Below are positions 52,859 to 64,000 of a stretch of 64,000 nucleotides of DNA, piece by piece (position 1 is the stretch's first letter; each line of letters begins with the position of its first letter). The stretch comes from Ecdyonurus torrentis. Lineage: Eukaryota; Arthropoda; Insecta; Ephemeroptera; Heptageniidae. The position numbers were made by a program, and so were the translations under genes. The notes below the pieces were generated by a model. It worked only from the letters and a program-made list of their open reading frames with translations, made no database searches and had not been told where the DNA came from. The stretch covers positions 6,824,228 through 6,888,227 of the forward strand of contig OX439129.1 in assembly GCA_949318235.1 (NCBI GenBank). The letters run 5' to 3'.

Positions 52859-53552
52859 TAGAAAGAACACAAAATACAAAAATCTTAAAAATATATAAAT
52901 TTAAGACGTCTTTAAAATCGTACTAAAGTTCAATGTATTTTAATATTGATATAATAGTGGAAAATATGTGTATCTCGTTTTTTTTTTATCACATAAAGCA
53001 AAATGTGCATCTTTTTTTTTTTGTCAACCAAAATGTGTAACTTGAAGCAACATCTACATTACGAACGGATACACATTTTGCTTCCCGTGACAAAAAACAA
53101 GATACACAAATTTTTAGCTACAACATCGCTATGAATCTAAAAGTAATTTGATAACTTTAAATACTCTAGACAAATTAAATATGATATGAACGTTTCCTGT
53201 CAATTCAGCAAGTTTAATTCTATTTCTCACCTCAAAATCAATCTTCTTCAAATTTAATATTTTTAAACATTATAAAATGGATTGAAAAGACTTTAAAATA
53301 TCAAAGATCATTTTATTGCTCTATAAAATCAAATATTACATGTTTTTTTTTTTTTTTTTTCCTTGTCATAAAAGTCAGTGAAGATGAAACGCTGTATCAA
53401 GAAACTACTACAAAAATTCTGAATTACATCGTTTTAATGACATGTATTCTGAGCAACTTTTCCGTATTTGCTACTCCACCTGGAAACTTATGATTTGGAA
53501 GTCTTGTTTTACAATCTAAATAAAAAGAATTGCTACAATGCTTTGCAAAAGT

Positions 53553-53689
<137 letters not shown>

Positions 53690-54282
53690 CAGTGCGTAAA
53701 TCGGGGAGTGCATTAGAAATATCTAATCCTAAATCTAGCACTTTCGTGTTGTTGTTTGTTTTTTTGTTGTTTTTTAATAAATAAAATGATTATTTATTTA
53801 TTTATATTATATTTTGAGCTTAAATTTACATTTCATAGAGATTCATAAAACATACATGCATGAGTAAATATTAAATAAAAATATTGAATAATTTAAAAAT
53901 CAATTAAATATAAATTGTTGGATCAATATCATTATTTAATCAAAGTTTAGTTGTAAATTTCTTTTTTATAATAAATCAGATTTTATGTAGATATGTATAA
54001 AATAAAAAAATATGGAACATAAAATATATTAATATTGAAATGTGATAAAACAATTGACATCATAATTTAAAATTTATTATCAACTATTAATATACTATAA
54101 ATACATGTAGTTATAACCATTAAATTATTTTTTATTATTCAAATAATAGGAACTAAAAATCTATCATAATAGAATGTTTTAAATCAGCGTGATATAGAGG
54201 CCTGCTCTGCTGCTGGTATATAAAAATATTATTTTTGGATACCGCAATAATATTTTATATATTATGCAATAAAATTAAATAG

Positions 54283-54400
<118 letters not shown>

Positions 54401-54508
54401 CTCTGCACAGTCAGCTATATGTTCTCATTACACTGAAAGAATAAGTATTGAAAATAACGAAAAAAAAATCTTGCATGAAAGTTTTGTTGCTCGATCCGTT
54501 TCGATCTT

Positions 54509-54672
54509 GCACCAAAGTGAACGAACTACACTTTACAAACTTCATTCAAAATAAACAAGCTATACATTTTGGCGCTTCTACGCGTTTAACGGGAGAAGTA
54601 AATGGGTGACTTTGGAAAAAGTGTAGATCGTCCGTTTTGAATAAAATTTGTAAAATGTACACTTTGACGTGA
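54509..54672. mobile_element. MITE family J, copy 2
   Basis: Left gcaccaaagtgaacgaacta and cactttacaaacttca; right aaaatttgtaaaatgtacac before tttgacgtgag. It shares the central ggcgcttctacgcgttt block with copy 1. Terminal ends are eroded. Confidence 0.75.
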
Positions 54673-54986
54673 GAAAAACGCTTTGTATTTTCTTAGTCCT
54701 AAGTCTACTAAGTAATCATTTCAAACCCCTAATTTAATTTATTTGACTTATATGTTCAGCTCCACTATATCCTGACGGGACACGAGTATTTACCACACAA
54801 ACGTTTTAGCAAATATTGTTATATAGCAAGGTATATAATTACCATAACTAAAAAATTGGTATTATGAAACAAAATAAAAATACTTATTTACAACTAATAG
54901 GTGTTAAGAACTTATTTTACAATTAAATTATAAGTCAATAAAATCACTATCACCATTTTTTTAAATGCATTAAAAAAATTAACCTT

Positions 54987-55325
54987 TTTATAGCTCCTTT
55001 CCAGACCTAACAACATGCACTTTAATTTCAATTAATACAAAATGTTACACTCAAAATCATTATCAAATTTCTTTATTACCCAAATGTAACGCTGTAAAAG
55101 AACTCAAAAAAAATTTAAGCAGGCAAAAACACATGCACTATTGCTGACGTCATGACTAGTGTTGTTCAATAGAAAAGTGTTGCGGGTTGCATAATTTAAA
55201 CCTTTTCTTATACGTTTAAGGCGTCACGATTGGGTTCTTGCAAAAAATAATTGTATTTTCGGAAATCCCATTAAGTGTTTAATGAAATAAAAGGGCATGT
55301 TGTATAGTCTGGAGAGTCGCTTTAA
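54987..55325 (-). mobile_element. MITE family B-prime, copy 2
   Basis: Minus-strand start TTAAAGCGACTCTCCAGACT at 55325 and far end near ggtctggaaaggagctata at about 54987. CRE at 55145-55152. It matches 1357-1702 along its full length. Confidence 0.78.
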
Positions 55326-55412
55326 AGTAAATATTAAAATAAAAATATATTTATCTTTCCGTGTGCAATGTAGAAAGGTGTCAAAGGGAAATGCATGAGT
55401 GTATATTTCTAT

Positions 55413-55462
<50 letters not shown>

Positions 55463-55953
55463 AAAATAAGCGCTAAAATCTACTCATGCTATAACATACA
55501 TATATTTATATATATGTACAGGGAGATGGCCCTTTGAGTGTCATTTAGTTTTAAAATTTAGCAGCAGAAGCAGTAGCTATTACCAAAAAGAGAACTCTAA
55601 TGCATTCCAAATCAATTTCAATTGCCTCCCATATATTATGTTAATAGCAGTATGCAGTATAGTAATATTCTACATATATACATATAGGTTCTTCATATAC
55701 ATACATATATAACATTACTATTATATTACGATATAATAATAATACAAAAAAAAGCTTTTTGATATAAAGAATATAAATATTGTTTTTCATGAAGATTGAT
55801 ATGTATATGTAATAACTAAAGATTTTTATATTATCATAAGCTTTTTCTTTTTATTATATTCTATACATAATATTAATGTTTTGCAATAAAGTATAGAGCT
55901 CTCTTTGCTATTTACTGCATAATATGAATACGGAATAAAAAAAGTCATAACAG
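55326..55953. other. AT-rich spacer
   Basis: (GA)n at about 55416-55456. No gene recognised. Confidence 0.6.
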
Positions 55954-56292
55954 TTAAAAGAATATAGACCAGAGAAAAACGTAAGCATTTATATCACAAA
56001 ACACTTGATGGGACTTACAAAAAATAGCTTTAGTTTGTCTCAAAACCCAACAGTTGCAGTGAACAAAAAATTCAATTTATGCAACCCGTACAACATTTTC
56101 ATACTAATTTTTGCATGTTTCTGACGTCATAAACATGAATTTTTACGCAAATTGCATAATTTACAGTTTTTTCACGCTCTCTCGTGGGGCTACATTAACA
56201 TTCTGGTAAAAAATTGTCAACAGTTTTGAAGATCCCATTTCATGTTTATTCATTACAAAGCACATGTCGTTTTATCTGGTCTATGCCTTTAA
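55954..56292 (+). mobile_element. MITE family B, copy 5
   Basis: TTAA at both ends, left TTAAAAGAATATAGACCA, right GGTCTATGCCTTTAA. CRE at 56122-56129. Closest to copy 1. Confidence 0.9.
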
Positions 56293-56311
56293 GCAAATTT
56301 TATTGCATTTG

Positions 56312-56525
56312 CACGGACAAAAATAACTACGTAATAAGTATGCTAGCTCAATTTCAGCACAATTTGTCCAATACAGTATAATTTATGCTATATTGCATAA
56401 TAACTATGTAATATAGCATAAATATTATATTGTACAGCAGAATTATTTATGATATTCCAATATTGTATCCTTTATGCTATAATCATATAAATGCAGCATA
56501 AATTAAGTTATTTATTCTTTCCGTG
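56312..56525 (+). mobile_element. MITE family H, copy 6
   Basis: The most complete H copy: CACGGACAAAAATAAC at the left and TTATTCTTTCCGTGTG at the right, giving short terminal inverted repeats around a CACGGA core. The body has GCTAGCTCAATTTCAGCAC and repeated TTATGC/GCATAA. It begins 19 bp after family B copy 5. Confidence 0.85.
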
Positions 56526-56871
56526 TGACTCAAAAATTTCTTTCGTTGCATTTAACGGACAATTCAGTATTATGCTAGATTTAATAATTCTTATACTACA
56601 CAATGAAATATAATGTATACAAATATCATTTTTATTTATTTCAATTCCAAACTTAGAAACATTTATGCTTTATATACATTTAACATTTATGCATGAAAAG
56701 AAGAAATTACATAATTTATGATACATTTCTCTCATTATAATAAATAGCATAAATTATATAGCAAAATATTTGCATAAATTTTTTTTTTGTTTATTTTTAA
56801 ATTATTTAATTGTTTTGTATATTATGTTGAATATCATTTCTAATCGCTTTTTTTTTTTAAGCAATAACCGT

Positions 56872-57057
56872 GATTGTTTATGTTTACTCAAAATGCGGAA
56901 AAGGAAGTGACCGGAAAAGGAAACCACGTGAGGGTAAAAGTGGGAGAAAAGTTGGTGCCAGCAGCAAGCTAGGCCTGAGCTACCTCCTACTTTTACCGTC
57001 ACGTGATTTCCTTTTCCGGTCACTTCCTTTTCCGCATTTTGAGTAAACATAAGCAAT
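56872..57057. mobile_element. 186 bp palindromic MITE
   Basis: The arms pair gattgtttatgtttactc with gagtaaacataagcaatc, then aaaatgcggaaaaggaagtg with cacttccttttccgcatttt, then gaccggaaaaggaaa with tttccttttccggtc. The inner arms contain CACGTGA. The loop of about 40 bp is near 56955-56990. Single copy in the window. Confidence 0.8.
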
Positions 57058-57139
57058 CCTTGACTGATGCATATTTTTATGTATTGTGTGTGTAGGATGA
57101 GGATGAAAGAAATGAATAAAGAATTTTAAATTTTGAAAT

Positions 57140-57286
57140 GTAATTATTCTGCACTACATAATATTCATGCTCTGTAAATAGTTATTATGAAGTATAGCAT
57201 AGATTATGCTGTATTGAACACATTTTATTGTGCTAAAAAGAAGCTAGCATAATTATTGCGTATTTATTTTTTTGTCCTTCATGTGT
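57140..57286 (-). mobile_element. MITE family H, copy 7 (partial)
   Basis: tagcatagattatgctgtat, then tgaacac and gaagctagcataattattgc, ending tttttgtccttcatgtg. About two thirds of the family length. Confidence 0.65.
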
Positions 57287-57309
57287 ATGTGCAATATAAA
57301 TTAAAAGTT

Positions 57310-57465
57310 CTCCCAATACTAGTTCGAGCGTGTACAGTGTAATTAACTATGTAAAGTCAACTGTGATTGGCTAGTAGGTTTATAACACGCTCTCTGATTG
57401 GTTTAGCACCGCGGATACAGCTTTTGGCGGGAACGACCTTGTTTTGGCCAGAGTGTACGTAATGT
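57310..57465 (+). repeat. Dispersed repeat family O, copy 1
   Basis: gtaattaactatgtaaagtc, then aactgtgattggctagtagg, tctctgattggtttagcac and ttggcggg. Matches 62540-62690 in the same orientation. It contains two inverted CCAAT boxes 30 bp apart. No terminal repeats identified. Confidence 0.8.
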
Positions 57466-58727
57466 TTTTATTCATGTGTGTATCATTACTTATAATATTT
57501 GGGCGTGTATTTTTTACAATTTATTAATATTATATGCTATATAATCCTTAAAAAAAAAGTCGAGTGAATTGGGTAACCCAATTTAGTGGAAAATAATAAA
57601 GTAAGTAAAAAAAAAAAAAAAAAAAAAAGTTGCTTGATGAGAACCAATATAGTTCCCATGATAAGAACTTGAAAGTCAGTCAGAAATGTAAACTTGTTTA
57701 CATTGTACAGAGAAAAAAAACTGGTCACAGTTTAATTCACCGCTCAAAGTTTTTGCAAGTAAGTTGCCACCACCGTTGTTATTATATTAAGTCATAAAAT
57801 AATATTTCAACTTGTACAAGAGTTGAATTTTAATTTTATTTTAATGTAAAATATATTAATAGTTTCAATTTTATATTGTAATTAGTCATCATCATAAATA
57901 ATTTTTTAATAGATTTATTTTATTTAATAACTCCTACTTGTTTGAGACAGGTACTCTTGTAATTTCCTGAACATTGATTATTTATTATTATTTTACAGAC
58001 TCATACATAGCTGTATAAATTATATTAACATTAGCTCATACAGTTCACTCTAAAGATCCTTAGTTTACTGAAAAAATATACTAATAAATAAATAGCCTAA
58101 ATTCCTAGATATTTAGTTATTTTTGTAAAATATATTAAAATTTAATATTATATTCAAGTTGAATTAAAATTGAATATGTTGAAGTTGATTATTAGCACAT
58201 TGATAGCACCAATATTGAATTCTAAAAAAAAAAAAAAAAAAATTAAATAAATAAAGTTTTTAACAAACTACTAAAAAAATGAAACTCATATGAATCGAAT
58301 TATCACTCAGTGTTTATAGAAGATTTTATGGTGCTCTGTGTTTCTCTCTCTCTCTCTCTCTCTCTATTCATCAAATGCATTGATTTACCTCCGTAAGCAC
58401 TCATCATTATTTACACCTAAAATTTAGAAATGAAGTAACTGACTTTCGATTATTTTTTTCTCGTGCTCACGCTTTTTTTTTCTTTCTCTAGCTTGCTTTA
58501 ACCCACGGTTTACAAAACCTTGCTTAAAAAATTGTATCAAATATATTTTTGTTTTAATATTAATAATATTTCTGATATAAGAAGATTTTTTATATGATTG
58601 CACATGATAATAAAGACAAATAAATTATAAAGAAAATTGTATTTTTATTGTAGATTAGTAGAATAAAATGTGCTTGACTTATCATACCTTCCTTTCCTTT
58701 CTTTTGTTATGTATTGATGTTTTTTGT

Positions 58728-58820
<93 letters not shown>

Positions 58821-59722
58821 GTATGTTTTTCTTATTGAAGTTCAATAATGTATAACACAAGAAGAAAAGAAAAGAACGATATTTGACGTGAATTGGTTTC
58901 AGATGACACTCACTCAGAATAAATGTCCTTGTGAAAGAAAGAAAGCAAAGAAATATAAGGGTAAAAATTGCTGAGCTCAAGATATAAGTGGTTAGGAGGA
59001 GCTGCCTTTTTTTTTTTTTTTTTTTTTTTTGGTGGATCGAATGAACATTGGAATCATAAGGGAAAAGATAGAGGAGAAAAAAAAATACTTATTTTCATAC
59101 TCAGCACTTGAAATATACTCTATACTATAAAAATATAATTTATTTTATTGCGGTTAATTTATGATTAAATAAATCCATTGTTTATATAATAATTTATTGA
59201 AAATGTATATAATATGTATGTGTGGGAAAAAATTATATACGGTTAATTAAAGGTAAATTGATAATAAAAGTCAACCCATAGCCAATAAAATATAAAATTT
59301 CTATTATATTAATTACACTCCTTTTTTTTTTTTTTTTTTTTTTTTTTACATCTCTATAATTTTCATTTTTATATTATTTTATTTATTTCGGTGGAAATGA
59401 AAAATAAAAAAATAAAAAAAGTTTTAAATTATCCACCATTTTTTATAATAAGGTTTCTTTCAAGTAAAACACTGAAAGAACTTAATATATTTAAATACAC
59501 GCTAGGTATCACTATTATTATCAAAATCATAATAGTCATTATAATAATAATTTAGTCAGATAATAATCAAACTGAGGGATCAACTACAATGCAAAGTGCT
59601 AGCAGACGACTTTGTTTTACTGATTTGATTTAATATGCTTTCTTATGGGGGAATGGACAAAGCTATAATTTGAGTTAAAAATTTTCTCAATACTGAAACT
59701 TTGACTGGCATTTTAATGAATG
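57466..59722. other. AT-rich spacer with (TA)n and poly-A/T
   Basis: Contains (CT)n at about 58342-58366, (TA)n at 58731-58817, and poly-T at 59006-59030 and 59322-59347. No gene or dispersed element recognised. Confidence 0.6.
58731..58817. repeat. (TA)n microsatellite
   Basis: About 43 perfect units. Confidence 0.97.
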
Positions 59723-59800
59723 CTTTTGTTTTCCTGAATTTCAACCAATTTGGTTAACATTTTTTTTATTCAAATAATTTGAAATTCAGGAAAACAAAAG
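59723..59800 (+). ncRNA. Perfect 22-bp hairpin (miRNA-precursor-like, unproven)
   Basis: CTTTTGTTTTCCTGAATTTC plus AA at 59723-59744 is exactly complementary to 59779-59800, leaving a 34-base loop and a total of 78 bases. Size fits a pre-miRNA, but a perfect stem is also what a tiny MITE or recent inverted duplication gives. Confidence 0.25.
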
Positions 59801-59883
59801 ATTTGAAGCTCAGTTAGCTATACAATAAATTCTATACAAAACAAAATTGTCTTATATCATAATTCATAACATATCTAAAATTA

Positions 59884-60134
59884 ACGTTAATTTTAACGGA
59901 GTCATTGATTTTTAATTTATTTTACATTCACGACGGGTTTATGACGTCACAGCTCCCTTGTTTTAGTGCACGTGAACTAGTGAACTGTGACGTCATAAAC
60001 CCGCATCTGCCATTGCGTGAATGTAAAATAAATTAGAAATCAATGACTCCGGCCAAATCAACGTTGATATTTAGGTGTTAGGGTATTAGACAAGATTTTT
60101 TTGTTCAAAAGATCAAGCTGTTCTACGCTCTTAA
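59884..60134. mobile_element. MITE family G, copy 2 (left end lost)
   Basis: Strong palindrome: attgatttttaatttatttt with its complement aaataaattagaaatcaatg, and gggtttatgacgtcac with gtgacgtcataaaccc. CREs at 59942 and 59988. The right end (gttctacgctcttaa) keeps TTAA, while the outer 60 bp of the left arm is missing. Confidence 0.8.
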
Positions 60135-60842
60135 ATATATGAATAAGTTACCAAATTATTCTAAAAACAATTCTAAAATCAATTCTGTAGATCAAACATT
60201 ATTAAAAAAAATGAAATCAAACTTCTCTCCGTGTTAAATAAATAATACTATTTATTTTATAAACAAAGCTTATTTTATGTAATCTGTATTTTAATCATTG
60301 CAAAGCTGTTTTTTTTTCTCTCTCTGTATACTTTTTTCTCTAATTTAAAACTGATTTTAATTATTGAAAGTTATTAAAGCGTAGGTTGACAATATGTTTT
60401 TGTATTTTTTTTTTTTTTTTTTTTTTTACCTTCTGTCAATCACACAAAAAAGTACAATATAACGAGATCTTTCCTCACTCTGTATATGGAAACAATATTT
60501 TATATAATTAAAATAACATTGACGTCAATTTTTTTGATTGATTACTTATTGTTTCTAAAACAAAAATTAAGCATCAATTTAAAAATATTTTTTCCTCTTT
60601 GTGCTTTATGATTTAATAAATTTGATTGTTGTTTTCATTAAAAATCTCTTTTGAAATTATTACTAAAATAATTGCGTTTGTTAGTTCTACTTATACATAT
60701 TATAAAATTTGTACGTTAACAGTTTAATGAGTTTATATTTTATTATTATTTTATAAATACAGCCATAGAAAAGTTAACTGCTTTGATTTACAATAGTGTT
60801 AATAAGCATTTCTTTGATGTATGTGTTGCTATGTGTTATATA
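60135..60842. other. AT-rich spacer
   Basis: Poly-T at about 60406-60427. A TGACGTCA at 60530-60537 lies outside any recognised element. Confidence 0.55.
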
Positions 60843-61147
60843 TAGGGTGTATGCATTCATGTTAAAGTCAACGCCATGTTGGATCACTCAATTACAGTGG
60901 CTGGTATAGGAAAATGACTCATTTTGACAGCTTAAAAATAATAAGCAATATATTTTAGAGCATTGATGCCATTATTAGGTTGAATTAGTATCTCAAGTAT
61001 GTGAGAAAATTAATGAGAACAAAAAAAATTACACAATTTACAAGAAAATAGCCAAAAAGTACATTTGTTCTATGCTCAGCAATGTTATTCATTACTCCAG
61101 CATGGCGTTCAAGCGCAATAAAGATGACGTCATCCGCATACACCCTA
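60843..61147 (-). mobile_element. MITE family D, copy 4
   Basis: Intact: TAGGGTGTATGCATTC at the left, GCATACACCCTA at the right, TA at both ends within tatata flanks. CRE at 61125-61132. Very similar to copy 3. Confidence 0.9.
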
Positions 61148-61713
61148 TATATAGAAGTAAATATGGTATAAAATTGAATAAATACTTTTAAAAAACTGTT
61201 TCTATATGCAAATAACTAATGAACGATTACTAAAAATAAGGTGACTTGATACAAGTAAACTAGAATTAAAGTAATTGTTTTTATTGACTTTTTGCTTTAT
61301 TGAATTTTCCCCTATTATAAACGATGTATATAAAAAAATAAAGTACGTAATTTTTTTCTTCTTTATTGATATAAATTTATCATTTAACAAACGAAAGCTT
61401 TTCATTGTAAGATTTTTTTTTTTTTTTTTTTTTACGATTTGTAAAATATTTTTCTTTCAATTTTTTAATTGACTTAAAACACTCAAAAGTTTAAATTGAA
61501 TAGTATTCGTCACTCTTTTTTTCTCATAGTTCAATAACTTTTTCACAAAACAAAAATGCTAAATAAGAGGATTAATGTCTATGATATCTATAGGAAATAA
61601 TTGGGAAATCTTTCGTCATTATTTGATTGGTTAGCCAACTATGCCGGTAACATCCATTCATTATTCATCAAGATTAATCAATGATCATATTTATTGTTAT
61701 TCAAATGATGCTA
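61148..61713. other. AT-rich spacer
   Basis: No gene or dispersed repeat recognised; poly-T at about 61414-61433. Confidence 0.55.
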
Positions 61714-62001
61714 TAGGGTGTGTGCGCATGACGTCATAATAAATGCGCTTTGATGCCATAATTGAGCAATAAATAACATTGCTTAGCATAGGACAAACGT
61801 GAGTTTTTGCTAATTTATTTGGAAAATAATTTATTTTTTTGTCATTATTGTTTTTCTCACATACTTGAAAACCTAATTCAGCATCAATTCTTAAATTGCT
61901 AACTATTTTTAAAGTGGCAAAATGTGCCATTTTCCCATAGCGGCCCATGTTATTTAGTACTCACTTATGGCGTTGACTTTAACACGAATGAAACCACCCT
62001 A
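61714..62001 (+). mobile_element. MITE family D, copy 5
   Basis: TAGGGTGTGTGCGCATGACG at the left, aatgaaaccaccctata at the right. CRE at 61729-61736. It lies opposite copy 4 with a 566 bp spacer, so the two can pair as a large inverted repeat. Confidence 0.9.
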
Positions 62002-62539
62002 TACATCTTCAACAAAGAATATGTTACTATAAAAAGAAAAAAAACCTAGAGAAATAATAAAAATATACACACTCCTTCTTTGTATAATTTAAATGTTTTT
62101 GTTCTCGGTGATATATGTTAACTTTATGCGTATCAAAAATCAAACAACACACAGAACAGACAGAACATTAGATACAAGCAGCTATAGGTCTTGACTTATG
62201 GAAAGAGAAGGTGTATAAAATTACTATATAGGAATGTATTTTAAAATGCATATAGATGAGATAGGGTGCAATTAGAATGCAGTCTGTAGGTTAATTAATG
62301 ACATATATGTTGCTCTGCGGGTCATCGGGTACTAAATCTTTTCTTTTCATGTTCGCACCTTCGACCTCCACAACTACCTGAGTACCTTTACACTGAAAGA
62401 AAACAGTGTAGAGTTTTGATCTAAGTTAGATAACGTAGATCTTATATACGTATATTTGTGGACGGAGAGGAAACTCAAAATATGTAAATATATAACTTTA
62501 ACAAATATTAACAATAATAAAAAAAAATCTAAACGTATC
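62002..62539. other. AT-rich spacer
   Basis: No gene recognised. A short segment at 62270-62470 has mixed composition without motifs. Confidence 0.5.
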
Positions 62540-62690
62540 CCAAAACTACTTCAAGCGGATGCAGTTTAATTAACTATGTAAAGTCAACTGTGATTGGCTA
62601 GTAGATTTATAACATGCTCTCTGATTGGTTTAGCACACCGGATGCAGTTTTTGGCGGAAAAAGACCTTGTTATGGCACTGTTATTGCCAA
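62540..62690 (+). repeat. Dispersed repeat family O, copy 2
   Basis: gtttaattaactatgtaaag, then tcaactgtgattggctagta, then gctctctgattggtttagca and tttttggcgg. Matches copy 1 at 57310-57465. Confidence 0.8.
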
Positions 62691-62707
62691 AATAATATGG
62701 GCGATAT

Positions 62708-63260
<553 letters not shown>

Positions 63261-64000
63261 AATTAATACAGTAGCACGAGTCACTTATGCAACCAATGCA
63301 GCAGGTATAATAACGTATGCTATAGTAGTCTTCATTAAATAACAAAAAACCTTAATTTACTATAATAAAACTTTTCCTACCTTTCTTTTTCTCCGTGTAA
63401 ATGGTCAGTCAATCGTCCATCAGCCGGCGTGTCAGATCAGTAAGTAACAAGCAGCATCTTCTCTCCCTATCATAAAGAAAAAGGGGTTAATCTAAACCAA
63501 CAAGCATGTAAAAAAAATAAACTGACTTCTAACACTGAATTTATAACTAATGCAAATGAGTTGAACTCAAGTATTTGATTTATATTACTTCTTTTCTTTT
63601 AGTATTTACATGAAAAGTTTTTAAAATAAAGCCTTCATTTTATCTTTAATTTGATACAGGTATAACTTTTAACTTCTGTCTTCTTTTTTTAAATAATTAA
63701 ATTGAAGTTACAATACTTTTATTCTACTCACTCGCCGTTTTTCTTATGTAATTTTACTATTTAAGGTTTGTAAAAAAATTCAAGAGAAATTAAATTTTAT
63801 TAACGTGATGGACACGCATCTAAAAAAATGACAATCGTTTATATTTTTGAAAGACTTGTTTTTTTAATGCTCTGATATAACACGTCTTGCAATATTTCAA
63901 TATTATACTTTTTTTTTTTTTTTTTTTTTTTTAAGCTTTGCATAATTGTTAGTTTGTTCTTAAAATATGGTGTTAGTAGATTTATAGAACGTATACTTGT
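63261..64000. other. AT-rich spacer
   Basis: No gene or repeat family recognised; poly-T at about 63909-63932. Confidence 0.55.

Overview
This 64 kb window looks like AT-rich nuclear DNA of an invertebrate animal, either intergenic or inside a very large intron. The reasons are roughly 70% or more A+T, dense (GA/CT)n and (TA)n microsatellites, two tRNA-derived SINEs, many short palindromic DNA transposons (MITEs), and no convincing protein gene. I cannot name the species; a mollusc or other lophotrochozoan would fit but is not shown. Most open reading frames of 60 or more codons are translated microsatellites. Three short segments look somewhat coding (around 2632-2925, 14555-14725 and 42054-42110) and are listed only as weak exon candidates.

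What fills the window is a layered record of transposable elements. Families found in two or more copies (letters are my own labels): B (about 345 bp, TTAA ends; five copies, plus three diverged relatives), C (about 395 bp palindromes, TTAA ends; three copies), D (about 290-305 bp, TA ends; four intact copies plus one split by later insertions, and a diverged relative at 45379), E (170 bp palindromes; two), F (270 bp palindromes; two), G (250-440 bp, TTAA ends; two), H (about 210 bp; seven copies plus solo ends), I (about 330 bp; three), J (170 bp; two), and O (150 bp; two). Single-copy inverted-repeat elements lie at 2892-3027, 21411-21954, 29329-30841, 34119-34269, 34271-35431 and 56872-57057. 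hAT-like elements are at 13416-13651, 32398-37299 and 42674-43330. A piggyBac-like element is at 38679-40022. SINEs lie at 37305-37680 and 48911-49585.

Layout: 0-9 kb is mostly AT-rich spacer with F, E, B and H copies. 9.3-11.2 kb is a B-C-B-H cluster. 16.5-19.9 kb holds C, D and I copies. 20.4-22 kb holds E, a small tandem repeat and a near-perfect 544 bp palindrome. 24.4-26.6 kb is a degenerate inverted array of CT-containing modules. 27.1-31.3 kb holds H, G, B, a foldback element and I. 32.4-38 kb is a readable three-level nest (MITE D, then a SINE, then a 4.9 kb hAT-like element). 38.6-40.2 kb is a palindrome split by a piggyBac-like element. 42-50 kb mixes hAT, C, H, D-like and SINE/LINE tails. 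52-57 kb holds F, J, B-type and H copies. 59.7-62.7 kb holds a hairpin, G, two D copies and O. A 340 bp (TATG)n tract and a 100 bp (TA)n tract follow.

The most striking overall signal is the 8-base palindrome TGACGTCA (the full CRE, or ATF/CREB site). I count 32 exact copies where base composition predicts well under one, and 28 of them lie in MITEs of at least five families with different ends. A second shared motif, CTGTGATTGGC (an inverted CCAAT box), recurs seven times across four families. Together they suggest that these MITEs carry or spread transcription-factor-like sites.
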